64,000 bases of DNA from Prochlorococcus sp. AG-347-E23. Its GTDB lineage: Bacteria; Cyanobacteriota; Cyanobacteriia; PCC-6307; Cyanobiaceae. The position numbers were made by a program, and so were the translations under genes. The notes under the pieces were generated by a model, which did not search any database, was not told the DNA's origin, and worked only from the letters and a program-made list of their open reading frames with translations. The stretch covers positions 1 through 64,000 of the forward strand of contig QCBH01000002.1 of NCBI GenBank assembly GCA_003281685.1. Direction: 5' to 3'. Positions 6,264 through 15,214 of the stretch are shown here, piece after piece (the stretch's first letter is position 1; each line of letters opens with the position of its first letter).

Positions 6264-6370
6264 TAGAACCAACCAGGAATAATTTGACCAGTTGTTACGT
6301 ATGCGCCAACAGCTGCTACGAAACCGAGCATTGCCGCCCAACCATTGAATCTTTCTGCTTCAGGGGTCAT
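6263..6370 (-). CDS. hli: High-light-inducible protein, 35 aa
   Basis: At 35 residues this is a minimal HLIP: MTPEAERFNGWAAMLGFVAA followed by VGAYVTTGQIIPGWF. It is nearly only the pigment-binding helix, with A-E-R-F-N-G-W-A-A-M in place of the NGR core, and the shared TTGQIIPG tail. It is the promoter-proximal gene of the minus-strand cluster and overlaps the next hli start by one base (TAATG). Clusters of this kind are well known in high-light Prochlorococcus and their phages, so past phage exchange is plausible. Confidence 0.92.
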   Translation of the reverse strand: MTPEAERFNGWAAMLGFVAAVGAYVTTGQIIPGWF

Positions 6371-6570
6371 TTTAAAAAAGAGTAATTTATGTAAACAATT
6401 ATAACATAAATATTAATTAATGTAAAGAAATGGGTTATATATGCTTAATTTTAAATTAAATCTATACGTTACTGTTACATAAATGTATTATTTTACATCC
6501 GCGCTAAAATATTTTTAAGGATAAAGCTAAGCCATCCAAACCTCATCCACACTTACATATATCCCAAAAC

Positions 6571-6668
6571 CCATTGATATGAATGAAGAAAATTTTTGGC
6601 TAATGAAAAGTGAGCCCATCTAGTTATAACTGTGATCTCAAAGAATAATTTTTTTTCTCCAAACTTTT
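6571..6668 (+). pseudogene. Truncated copy A of the EVE-gene 5' end
   Basis: An ATG at 6579 opens a frame reading M-N-E-E-N-F-W-L-M-K-S-E-P-I and stops at TAG 6621-6623. The first 13 codons, and several bases before the ATG, match the start of the intact EVE-domain gene at 15215 almost base for base. After the stop, the sequence (ATCTCAAAG..., CCAAACTTTT) instead matches copy B at 13099-13202. The fragment lies between the hli cluster and the Nit1C-type cargo, so it may mark an insertion boundary. The surrounding 6371-6685 spacer holds nothing else I can name. Confidence 0.75.
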
Positions 6669-6685
6669 AGCGAAATTTAAATTAT

Positions 6686-7987
6686 TTAAGAACCTAGGAG
6701 AGCTTTGCACTCCAACATTTCTTTAGTGGCAGCTGATTTATTTGATCTCAATGAAATAATATCTGCTAAAAAGTTAGCATCATCTTTTACTCCACAAAAA
6801 CGTCCTGAGCCCCATGTATAAAGCCAAGGTAAACCAAGAAAATACAGCCCAGGTGATTGGGTCACACCTCTTTCATGAATAGGAAAGCCAGAACCATCAA
6901 AAACTGAAATATCTACCCAACTAAAATCACTTTTATAACCTGTACACCAAATTACTACTGCTAAGTTTTTGCATTCAATTTTAGTACCTTTGACATCTTC
7001 CGTTGGTTCCCAGCAAGGAGAATATTTCTCTTCTTTAGGAGCATCTATATTATTTTTTGAAATCCACTCATCAATACTATTTCTTATTCTGCAGTAAACA
7101 GAATCTGCTCCATCAAGATTTTTAGAAAGATCATTTGAAAATTGAATATCATTAATAGTTAACTCTTCCAGTCGTCCATGAAGATTCAACCCTTCTACAG
7201 CTCTCCTTCTAAGATCTATTTCTCTTCCGTTATCTCTTCCAGTTAAATAATGATTAGTTTTATTCCTTACACTTTTAGGATCATCGTGTTCTCCAATAGG
7301 CATTGAATAATAACCCATTCTGTCGAGCCAATCTACAACATCTCTTCCTCTATACCTTCTGGGAGATCTTGGAGCACTCCCAACGCTTAAATGAACTTCT
7401 CTTTTTTCAAAAAAAAGATCTTCAGCTATTTGACAACCTGATTGACCACTGCCAACAACTAGGACAGGTCCATCTGGTAATGAATTTGCATTTTTATATT
7501 CTCTCGCATCAATTTGCAGGATATTGGTTGGTAATCTCTCAGAATGAGGATGTCGGTTCGGAACATGATAAGCTCCAGTTGCTATAACAACTTGATCAGC
7601 TTCAAAATTTCCACGGTTAGTTGAAATAAAAAACTTTTCATTTTTTTTAACTAAATGGTTTACTTCAATCCCTTCAAGGATATCTGCCTTAACAAATTCA
7701 GAATATTTTTTTAAATATTTAACTATATTTTCTTTATCCATAAACCCATTAGGGTCTTTACCAGAATATTGATAATCAGGAAGTGTACATTGCCAATTTG
7801 GCGTCACAAGGCAGAAAGAATCCCAACGTTGTTCTTTCCAAGAAAATCCAACATAATTTTTTTCTAAGATAAGAGGTTTTATCCCTTTTTTTTGTAGTGA
7901 ATGAGCAATAGACAATCCTGCTTGTCCTGCACCAATAATAATTACAGAACATTTAGCAGAGATTTGATTTAGAAATTCTTCAGCCAT
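6686..7987 (-). CDS. FAD-dependent oxidoreductase of the Nit1C cluster (MSMEG_0569-like)
   Basis: The 433-residue protein has two Rossmann sites typical of flavin-containing monooxygenases: GAGQAG at residues 19-24 for FAD and GSGQSG at 179-184 for NAD(P)H. Between them is SWKEQRWDSFCLVTPNWQ, a segment shared with the MSMEG_0569/Sll0788-type oxidoreductases. The ATG motif of such enzymes appears as VIATGAYHVP. It is transcribed away from the other Nit1C-type genes, sharing a 170-bp divergent spacer with them. In this gene family the protein accompanies a nitrilase and is linked to nitrogen starvation or nitrile/cyanide use; the actual substrate is not known to me. Confidence 0.85.
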   Translation of the reverse strand: MAEEFLNQISAKCSVIIIGAGQAGLSIAHSLQKKGIKPLILEKNYVGFSWKEQRWDSFCLVTPNWQCTLPDYQYSGKDPNGFMDKENIVKYLKKYSEFVKADILEGIEVNHLVKKNEKFFISTNRGNFEADQVVIATGAYHVPNRHPHSERLPTNILQIDAREYKNANSLPDGPVLVVGSGQSGCQIAEDLFFEKREVHLSVGSAPRSPRRYRGRDVVDWLDRMGYYSMPIGEHDDPKSVRNKTNHYLTGRDNGREIDLRRRAVEGLNLHGRLEELTINDIQFSNDLSKNLDGADSVYCRIRNSIDEWISKNNIDAPKEEKYSPCWEPTEDVKGTKIECKNLAVVIWCTGYKSDFSWVDISVFDGSGFPIHERGVTQSPGLYFLGLPWLYTWGSGRFCGVKDDANFLADIISLRSNKSAATKEMLECKALLGS

Positions 7988-8091
7988 CTTTTTCTTTAAT
8001 AAACTAATCTTGTCATGTTTATGAATTTTAATTTGTTATAAAACTCACTAAAAAAGTTTTTTTGATCTGAAATCTTAAGTTAATCAATTTA

Positions 8092-8105
8092 GTGATATCG
8101 GTTAC
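8092..8105 (+). promoter_or_regulatory. Candidate NtcA site for the Nit1C-type operon
   Basis: GTG-N8-TAC (GTGATATCGGTTAC) differs in one base from the NtcA consensus GTA-N8-TAC. A possible -10 element GATATT lies at 8131-8136, so the site centre would be about 43 bases before the start point, close to the usual -41.5 for NtcA-activated promoters. It precedes a nitrogen-starvation gene cluster, which makes nitrogen control reasonable. Not proven. Confidence 0.4.
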
Positions 8106-8157
8106 ATTCTTTTGGGAAATCAAATCAGAAGATATTTAAAGTTTTTTAAAAAATTTC

Positions 8158-8640
8158 ATGCCATCTGTAACTCGTCCCGCTAATCAGCCTGGAGAATTCT
8201 TAGTTGATTATGAAGAAAAAGTATTCCCAGATGTTAAAGCCGAACCAGGTGAGAAAGCCTTACTAACTTTTCATACTGTCGCTTTTGAGGGATCTATTGG
8301 TCTTGTTAATCTTTTACAAGCTAGTCGTCTTATAAACAAGGGTTTTGAAACTTCAATATTGCTATATGGTCCAGGAGTTACTCTAGGACTTCAAAGAGGT
8401 TTTCCAAAGCTTGGAGATGCAGCATTTGATGGTCATTTAAATTTTAATGCTCGCTTAGAAAAATTTATGGGTCAAGGCGGTAAGGTTTATGCTTGTCGAT
8501 TTGCGTTACAAGCTTTGTACGGGCATGGGGAAGGAGCTCTTACTCCAGGGATAAAACCAATCAGTCCTTTAGATGTTCTCGATATCGTGTTAATGCATCG
8601 CAAAGAAGGGGCATTTATTTTGGATACTTGGACTCTGTAA
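8158..8640 (+). CDS. Nitrogen-starvation response protein (MSMEG_0572/Sll0783-like)
   Basis: The 160-residue protein is the first gene of the Nit1C-type operon and matches the MSMEG_0572 family, whose Synechocystis member Sll0783 is induced by nitrogen starvation and affects polyhydroxybutyrate accumulation. Visible features include the N-terminal [20 protein letters not shown] and a DsrE-like core with [36 protein letters not shown] and [15 protein letters not shown]. Cys near residue 118 is the only cysteine. It is followed after 18 bases by the nitrilase. The biochemical role is unknown. Confidence 0.88.
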   Translation: MPSVTRPANQPGEFLVDYEEKVFPDVKAEPGEKALLTFHTVAFEGSIGLVNLLQASRLINKGFETSILLYGPGVTLGLQRGFPKLGDAAFDGHLNFNARLEKFMGQGGKVYACRFALQALYGHGEGALTPGIKPISPLDVLDIVLMHRKEGAFILDTWTL

Positions 8641-8658
8641 GACATAAGCTCTAAGAAA

Positions 8659-9651
8659 ATGACTAAAACATTTAAAGTAGCTGCTGCTCAAGTTAGACCT
8701 GTACTTTTTGACCTAAATGGCTCATTGAATAAAGTCCTTTTAAAGATTCAAGAGGCAGCTACAAAAAATGTAAAATTGATAGTCTTTCCCGAAACATTTC
8801 TTCCTTACTACCCATATTTTTCATTTGTTGAGCCGCCAGTTCTCATGGGTAAATCTCATATGAAGCTATATGAGCAAGCAGTAGAAGTCCCGGGTCCAGT
8901 TACAGACTTAGTTGGGAAATCAGCTAAAAAATATAACATCCAAGTTCTTTTAGGAGTTAATGAACTTGATGGTGGAAGTTTGTACAATACTCAAATTCTT
9001 TTCAACGAAAAAGGTGAAATTGTTCTAAAAAGAAGAAAAATAACTCCTACTTTTCACGAAAGAATGATTTGGGGTCAAGGAGATGGTTCTGGTTTAGAAG
9101 TTGTAGATACTCAACTTGGCAAGATAGGATCTTTGGCTTGTTGGGAGCACTATAACCCTTTAGCTAGATTTGCCCTTATGGCTAAAGGGGAACAAATACA
9201 TTGTGCTCAATTTCCAGGTTCATTAGTTGGTCCAATATTTACCGAGCAAACTGCAGTCACGATGAGACATCACGCTTTAGAAGCAGGCTGTTTTGTGATT
9301 TGCTCAACAGGTTGGCTAGATCCAGAAGATTACGAAAAAATAACGTCCGAAACCAATCTTCATAAAGCATTTCATGGAGGATGTCACACAGCAATTATCA
9401 GTCCAGAAGGCAAGTATTTGGCAGGACCACTCGATGAAGGAGAAGGATTAGCCGTAGCAGAAATTAATTTATCGCTTATTACAAAAAGGAAAAGAATGAT
9501 GGATAGTGTTGGTCACTACAGTCGTCCAGATCTTCTTTCTCTAAAACTAAATACATCCCCCAACAAGGTATTTGAGATATCAAATGAAAAAGACTTCATA
9601 CCAAAAGATCTAACTAAAAAAGACTATTTAGAGGAAATCAATCATGTCTGA
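8659..9651 (+). CDS. Nit6803-type nitrilase
   Basis: The 330-residue enzyme belongs to the carbon-nitrogen hydrolase family and hydrolyses a nitrile to a carboxylic acid and ammonia. The catalytic triad is complete: Glu45 in FPETFLPYYP, Lys127 in KRRKITPTFHER, and Cys161 in LACWEHYNPL. The CWEH(Y/L)NPL context is that of true nitrilases rather than amidases. Length and motifs match Nit6803 of Synechocystis (Sll0784). Its stop overlaps the radical SAM start by 8 bases, so the operon is tight. The natural substrate may be a small nitrile or cyanide-derived compound, by analogy with Nit1C clusters in other bacteria. Confidence 0.93.
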   Translation: MTKTFKVAAAQVRPVLFDLNGSLNKVLLKIQEAATKNVKLIVFPETFLPYYPYFSFVEPPVLMGKSHMKLYEQAVEVPGPVTDLVGKSAKKYNIQVLLGVNELDGGSLYNTQILFNEKGEIVLKRRKITPTFHERMIWGQGDGSGLEVVDTQLGKIGSLACWEHYNPLARFALMAKGEQIHCAQFPGSLVGPIFTEQTAVTMRHHALEAGCFVICSTGWLDPEDYEKITSETNLHKAFHGGCHTAIISPEGKYLAGPLDEGEGLAVAEINLSLITKRKRMMDSVGHYSRPDLLSLKLNTSPNKVFEISNEKDFIPKDLTKKDYLEEINHV

Positions 9652-10732
9652 ACTAGGCAAAATTATTACTGAGTTACAAGTTAATGGGATAAATTCCACG
9701 CCTAAAAAGGGCAACAGAGGTAGGAAAGGAGGCGCTGGTCCATCCGATCATAGAGCTTTAACAATTAAAGGGAAGACAGTTATGGTTCCAGTTTATAATC
9801 ACTTATCTAAAAAATCTAATTATCAACTTTCAGAGGAGCCTGACGGACAATTTGTTCTCCAAAATAGTGAAGATTCAAATATCAAGGAATTATCTACCAC
9901 AAAAGAACCAAGTTTTTATTCTTTAAAAACAAAAGATGGTATACCTTATAAGTCGATTGCTCTTCTTCATAGCAAGGATGTATTAGCTACAACTATTCTT
10001 CAAAAATGTATTCGTTTCAAACATAGAGAAGAATCTTGCCAGTTTTGTGCAATAGAGCAATCTTTGGAAAACGAACAAACCATCGTAAGAAAAACTCCAG
10101 ATCAAATAGCTGAAGTTGCAGAAGCAGCTGTAAGACTTGATGGAATAAAGCAATTAGTAATGACAACAGGGACCCCAAACAGTAGTGATAGGGGAGCAAG
10201 AATAATGGCAGAAGCAGCAAAGGCTGTTAAGGCTAAAGTTGATATTCCAATCCAAGGTCAATGCGAACCGCCTGATAATCCAATTTGGTTTAGAAAAATG
10301 AAAGACTCAGGCATTGATAGTCTAGGTATGCATTTAGAGGTTGTGGAGGAGAAGATAAGAAAAAAAATTCTTCCCGGCAAGTCTGAAATTTCTCTTGAAA
10401 GATACTATAAAGCTTTCGAAGAAAGTGTCTCAGTGTTCGGCAGAGGAGAAGTTTCTACATATTTATTAGCTGGACTAGGGGATAGCAAAGAATCCCTTAT
10501 AAATTGCAGTAAAAAATTGATATCTATAGGAGTTTATCCTTTCATAGTTCCATTTGTGCCAATAGCAGGAACGCCTCTGGAACATCACCCCTCCCCAAGC
10601 ACTGATTTCATGATTGATATTTATCAATCAGTCTCGCAATTACTAAATGAAGGCAACATAAAATCTGATGAAATGTCCGCTGGTTGTGCCAAATGCGGTG
10701 CCTGCTCAGCTTTATCACTATTTGAGAATTAA
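9644..10732 (+). CDS. Radical SAM protein of the Nit1C cluster (MSMEG_0568-like)
   Basis: The 362-residue protein has a variant radical SAM cluster motif, C122-x9-C132-x2-C135 (CIRFKHREESCQFC), instead of the usual C-x3-C-x2-C; this spacing resembles the MSMEG_0568/Sll0785 family and biotin-synthase-like enzymes. The downstream core has TTGTPNSSDRG and GQCEPP. A second cysteine group near the C-terminus, CAKCGAC, may bind an additional Fe-S cluster. The start overlaps the nitrilase stop by 8 bases. The reaction is unknown; it may make or modify the substrate of the nitrilase. Confidence 0.87.
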   Translation: MSELGKIITELQVNGINSTPKKGNRGRKGGAGPSDHRALTIKGKTVMVPVYNHLSKKSNYQLSEEPDGQFVLQNSEDSNIKELSTTKEPSFYSLKTKDGIPYKSIALLHSKDVLATTILQKCIRFKHREESCQFCAIEQSLENEQTIVRKTPDQIAEVAEAAVRLDGIKQLVMTTGTPNSSDRGARIMAEAAKAVKAKVDIPIQGQCEPPDNPIWFRKMKDSGIDSLGMHLEVVEEKIRKKILPGKSEISLERYYKAFEESVSVFGRGEVSTYLLAGLGDSKESLINCSKKLISIGVYPFIVPFVPIAGTPLEHHPSPSTDFMIDIYQSVSQLLNEGNIKSDEMSAGCAKCGACSALSLFEN

Positions 10733-10737
10733 ATATT

Positions 10738-11385
10738 ATGTTTTTTATTGACCCCTCAAGTGAGGATATCGGCAGAAGCTTTAGCTCTGCGCCTTACTAT
10801 TTCACACCCTCCGTAAGATCAGGTATTGGAATTGAAGAAGAAGATTTTATGATATCTCCAAGTTCAAATTCAGAAAACTTTTCGTTTCATTTGCTTGAAG
10901 ATGATTCTCCCCTTATCAAAGATTACTGGGAATTACGAAAGAGAATATTTTGCGAAGAACAGAATATTTTTGCTGAATCTGACATTGATGAAATTGATCA
11001 AAATGCATACCCAATAGTTTCATTGAATTCTGGATATAGCACTAAAGAGAGAGTCGTTGGCGTAGTGAGAATTTACGAAACAGAAAAAAGACAATGGTAT
11101 GGGGGGAGACTAGGTGTAGATTCTGTTTTCCGTAAATTCAACCAAATAGGAAAAGGATTGATCTGGAAAGCAGTAACTACAGCAAATGGATGGGGTTGCG
11201 ATCAATTTTTAGCAACTGTTCAGATCCAAAATGTGAGTTTTTTTAGACGCCTCAAATGGAAATCAATTAAACAAATAGAAATCAAGGGAATAAAACATCA
11301 CCTAATGGAAGCTGACTTAAATTATTACAAGCCTTCAAAATTAAGCAGACCAGGCTGGTATTTAAGTGAAAAAGTGACCACATAA
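10738..11385 (+). CDS. GNAT-type acetyltransferase of the Nit1C cluster (MSMEG_0567-like)
   Basis: This 215-residue protein contains a GNAT-like domain in its second half: YWELRKRIFCEEQNIF, then RVVGVVRIYE and the acetyl-CoA region RLGVDSVFRKFNQIGKGLIW. It matches the MSMEG_0567/Sll0786-type N-acetyltransferases found in the same gene neighbourhood elsewhere. In many relatives this domain is fused to the following AIR-synthase-like domain; here the two are separate, with one base between stop and start. The first 50 residues are variable. Acceptor substrate unknown. Confidence 0.83.
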   Translation: MFFIDPSSEDIGRSFSSAPYYFTPSVRSGIGIEEEDFMISPSSNSENFSFHLLEDDSPLIKDYWELRKRIFCEEQNIFAESDIDEIDQNAYPIVSLNSGYSTKERVVGVVRIYETEKRQWYGGRLGVDSVFRKFNQIGKGLIWKAVTTANGWGCDQFLATVQIQNVSFFRRLKWKSIKQIEIKGIKHHLMEADLNYYKPSKLSRPGWYLSEKVTT

Positions 11386-11386
11386 A

Positions 11387-12364
11387 ATGTTAGATAAACT
11401 TATCAAAAAATTGCAAACACACAGTGGTATTGAATCTAAAAAAGATATTCAAAGTGCTGCAAAAACTTTCTCACATAACCCGTTCAGCGAACTTGGTAAA
11501 TCTGCAATGCTTGGAGATGATGCAGCAGTAATTCCACAACAATCAGGCTTGTTATTAATGGCGAGTGAAGGAATTAGTCCAAGCTTAGTAGAAAGAGAAC
11601 CGTGGTTCGCAGGTTGGAGCAGCGTATTAGTTAATATCAGTGACATCACTGCAATGGGTGGGAAGCCTATAGCATTAGTAAATAGTATTTGGAGTGAAAA
11701 TGATTTAGAAAAACACAATAAAATTCTTTCTGGTATGAGTTTTGCCTGTGAAAAATTTAATGTCCCAATGGTAGGTGGTCACTCAAATCAAAAAAGTCCA
11801 TATTTTGCTTTATCCGTATCAATTCTTGGAGTTATAGAAGGTCCTACTCTTTCTTCAAGGTTCGCAGATTCTGGAGATGAATTATGGATAATAGCGAATA
11901 AAGATGGATATTTTTTTAAAGATTATCCGTTCTGGGATGCGGCTACGAAAGCCTCGGCAACTTTACTTAAAAAACATTTTTCATTGATACCCTTTCTTGC
12001 AAAAAAAAATATTATTCACGCAGCCAAAGACATTAGTATGGGAGGTATCACAGGCACTGCCGTTATGTTTGCTGAATCTGCTGGAAAAAAAATTGTGATT
12101 GATATTGAGAAAATTGAACGCCCTAAAGGAGTACCAGAATTTGACTGGCTTACATGTTTCCCAAGTTATGGTTTTCTTTGTGCTATCAAGCCGGATAAAG
12201 CTAATTTCTTAAAGGATGCTTTAAGACCATATGATGAACTTATTTGCTGTCATGTCGGCAACTTTGAAAATGGTAATAGCAGTGTTTATATCAAAAATTC
12301 AAATGGAGCAGAATTACTTTGGGAAGAGGATACTCCTCTCACTGGATTTACTCATATAAATTAA
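11387..12364 (+). CDS. AIR-synthase-like protein of the Nit1C cluster (Sll0787-like)
   Basis: The 325-residue protein is related to PurM/ThiL/SelD-type ATP-binding enzymes. The metal/ATP loop MLGDDAAVI lies near residues 41-49, followed by DITAMGG and PMVGGHSN, and DISMGGITG in the C-terminal half. Such enzymes phosphorylate and activate an amide or carboxylate for ring closure. It is not the housekeeping PurM: it lies in the Nit1C-type operon, one base after the acetyltransferase. It could act on an N-acylated intermediate; this is inference from the neighbours. Confidence 0.85.
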   Translation: MLDKLIKKLQTHSGIESKKDIQSAAKTFSHNPFSELGKSAMLGDDAAVIPQQSGLLLMASEGISPSLVEREPWFAGWSSVLVNISDITAMGGKPIALVNSIWSENDLEKHNKILSGMSFACEKFNVPMVGGHSNQKSPYFALSVSILGVIEGPTLSSRFADSGDELWIIANKDGYFFKDYPFWDAATKASATLLKKHFSLIPFLAKKNIIHAAKDISMGGITGTAVMFAESAGKKIVIDIEKIERPKGVPEFDWLTCFPSYGFLCAIKPDKANFLKDALRPYDELICCHVGNFENGNSSVYIKNSNGAELLWEEDTPLTGFTHIN

Positions 12365-12417
12365 ATCAATAATGCTCCAATCAATTAAAATTTTTACATA
12401 AAAAAGATACTAAAAAA

Positions 12418-12693
12418 ATGCCTGAAATTAATTTTCAATTAAATTTACCAGATGGTAAAAAAAAATATCTATATTCGCCCTCTACAGTAATTCTTGAATA
12501 TTTAAAACCTGGAGATTCTTTAAAAATTTCAGATTTTAAGTCTCTTGCTATTCAAGCTTTGCATAAGGCTTCCGAAAAAGTAAGAGCAAAATATGGTTTC
12601 GCATGCACTAGAACTTTAGAAGAGGAAGAAAAAATACTAAGTTGGATTTCTAATTATGATCCTGACCAACTTATTTCAATATCAAAGGAATAA
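12418..12693 (+). CDS. MSMEG_0570-like nitrogen-starvation protein
   Basis: A 91-residue protein (MPEINFQLNLPDGKKKYLYS, SPSTVILEYLKPGDSLKIS, and AKYGFACTRTLEEEEKI) that fits the small MSMEG_0570 family, a regular member of Nit1C-type clusters. One cysteine occurs in GFACTRT. It follows the AIR-synthase-like gene by 53 bases and closes the recognisable operon. No glycosyltransferase (MSMEG_0565 type) is seen, so the cluster is one gene short of the fullest version. Function unknown. Confidence 0.82.
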   Translation: MPEINFQLNLPDGKKKYLYSPSTVILEYLKPGDSLKISDFKSLAIQALHKASEKVRAKYGFACTRTLEEEEKILSWISNYDPDQLISISKE

Positions 12694-12732
12694 GCTATTA
12701 AGAATTAACTCTACTTAAAAATAAAAGACTAA

Positions 12733-12882
12733 ATGAAACGTTTCTTTCTTACTCCTATATTTAAAGCTTTTAAAAAGAGAACTTTTTTCTCATCTCTTGA
12801 ACAGAATAATTGCCCAGTTTATGATGCTAAGGATATAAAAAAGCAAGAACAAAAAGAAGCTATTAAAAAGTTATATCCGTAA
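12733..12882 (+). CDS. Small hypothetical basic protein, 49 aa
   Basis: The frame encodes MKRFFLTPIFKAFKKRTFFS and SLEQNNCPVYDAKDIKKQEQ, ending EAIKKLYP. The basic, aromatic N-terminus could be amphipathic; the rest is a charged helix. It follows the MSMEG_0570-like gene by 39 bases on the same strand and precedes the EVE-fragment copy B. I recognise no family, and it may be cargo of the same island. Confidence 0.45.
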   Translation: MKRFFLTPIFKAFKKRTFFSSLEQNNCPVYDAKDIKKQEQKEAIKKLYP

Positions 12883-13098
12883 AATTTCAACAGAAATTTT
12901 AAAGTCACATCTAACGATATGAAACCATCATGTGAACCCCACATACCCACCAACACTTTTATAAATGTGAACTTTCTTCGATCAGATATCTTCGATAAAC
13001 TAAATAAAATGCTTTGAATTTGGCTGAATTACGAAAAAATTAACAAAATGCCATACCAGCACCATACCAGCATCACTATTTCCCTCAAAATATAGACT
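12883..13098. other. Gene-free spacer with a short tandem repeat
   Basis: No open frame is convincing from 12883 to 13205. An 11-base unit CCATACCAGCA is repeated back to back at 13051-13061 and 13062-13072, just before the EVE-fragment copy B. The unit is GC-richer than its surroundings. With the fragment it forms the left border of the ubiquitin-autotransporter block and could be a recombination footprint. Otherwise I see nothing. Confidence 0.5.
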
Positions 13099-13202
13099 AT
13101 GACTGATCCTAACTATTGGCTAATGAAAAGTACACCCGTCTAGCTATTACTTGGATCTCAAGGATTCGTAATTTTTTATCCAAACTTTATCCAAACTTTT
13201 TA
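13099..13202 (+). pseudogene. Truncated copy B of the EVE-gene 5' end
   Basis: ATG at 13099 reads M-T-D-P-N-Y-W-L-M-K-S-T-P-V and stops at TAG 13141-13143, the same codon position as in copy A. TTGGCTAATGAAAAGT is shared by copies A, B and the intact gene. The following 60 bases (GATCTCAAGGATTCG..., TATCCAAACTTT twice) match copy A but not the intact gene. It lies between the Nit1C-type block and the ubiquitin-autotransporter gene. Confidence 0.75.
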
Positions 13203-13203
13203 T
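13187..13203. repeat. Inverted repeat arm bordering the ubiquitin block (partner 15159-15174)
   Basis: TTATCCAAACTTTTTA here is matched in inverse orientation by AAAAAAGTTTGGATAA at 15159-15174 (15 of 16 bases). The pair brackets the ubiquitin-autotransporter and methyltransferase genes. The right arm lies within the first codons of the methyltransferase frame. At the left arm TATCCAAACTTT is also directly duplicated (13178-13188, 13189-13200). Confidence 0.6.
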
Positions 13204-13205
13204 CT

Positions 13206-14510
<1,305 letters not shown>

Positions 14511-14547
14511 TCAATAAAACTTTTATAAATTTTTAATATTAGATATT

Positions 14548-15186
14548 TCATTGGCAATCATATACATATAAATTTTCGTACATACTCCAGTTTGAATCAC
14601 TCTTAACAACTTTGCTCAAATTTTTTCTTAATAATTGAATTTCATGTTTGTAAGAAACTATTCTTCCAGGAGAAAATGTTTTCCAAGGGAAATTATCAAC
14701 ATCACTTTTCCTCCAAAATAAATATAAAAAAGAAAAATTAAAATCCTTAGGATCTTTTTCAAATATTGAAGCTATTTCAACATTTACATTAATCTTTCTG
14801 GAAGAAACTTTATTCAATCCTTCGAGTGTTTTATCAATGCATTGATGATCAATATCAATCAAATTCACCTTAATTCCTCTCTCAATTTCTGAGGAATTTA
14901 ATTGATTTAAAATCTTATGTAGCACTATTCCATTTCCACAGCCTAGATCACATAAACTAAAAATATCTTTCGATTGCTTTTCATAACTTTCAAGCGCAAG
15001 AACAGCTACGCTATCAGCTATGTAATCTTCAGTTTCTCTATAGGGAATTCTTGAAACAATCAACTCAAATATTTTGTATTCAAAGAGTAGATTTTTATCA
15101 TAACTATTTAACCTTAAACTTTCCAAAATAAAAACTTTAATGGATAATAAATTTATACAAAAAAGTTTGGATAACACGTCCTCCAA
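14548..15186 (-). CDS. SAM-dependent methyltransferase-like protein
   Basis: The 212-residue protein has a class I methyltransferase motif I, SLCDLGCGNGIVLHKIL (about residues 77-93), and an acidic strand end VNLIDIDHQCIDKTL for the ribose of S-adenosylmethionine. A likely catalytic-region equivalent is FSFLYLFWRKSDVDNFPW. The only N-terminal Met is at 15186, which overlaps the upstream spacer of the EVE gene; an alternative non-ATG start is possible because residues 1-30 look unlike the family. It lies 46 bases upstream of the ubiquitin-autotransporter on the same strand and may be cotranscribed with it. Substrate unknown. Confidence 0.6.
   Translation of the reverse strand: MEDVLSKLFCINLLSIKVFILESLRLNSYDKNLLFEYKIFELIVSRIPYRETEDYIADSVAVLALESYEKQSKDIFSLCDLGCGNGIVLHKILNQLNSSEIERGIKVNLIDIDHQCIDKTLEGLNKVSSRKINVNVEIASIFEKDPKDFNFSFLYLFWRKSDVDNFPWKTFSPGRIVSYKHEIQLLRKNLSKVVKSDSNWSMYENLYVYDCQ
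15159..15174. repeat. Inverted repeat arm (partner 13187-13203)
   Basis: AAAAAAGTTTGGATAA is the right arm of the pair described at 13187-13203. It lies 41 bases before the EVE start codon and within the first codons of the methyltransferase frame on the other strand. Confidence 0.55.
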
Positions 15187-15214
15187 GCCTGAAAAATCAC
15201 CGAGATCCCTTGAT

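Noticed and set aside
6264..6341. Longer 72-aa form of the hli gene at 6123-6263
   Set aside because: The additional 26 codons run antiphase through the preceding hli gene and show no Hli features; the ATG at 6263 is coupled to the upstream stop.
15140..15214. 25-codon N-terminal extension of the EVE gene
   Set aside because: The family begins at the F-W-L-M-K-S-E-P block and the truncated copies A and B also begin at the equivalent ATG; the extension also overlaps the methyltransferase frame.
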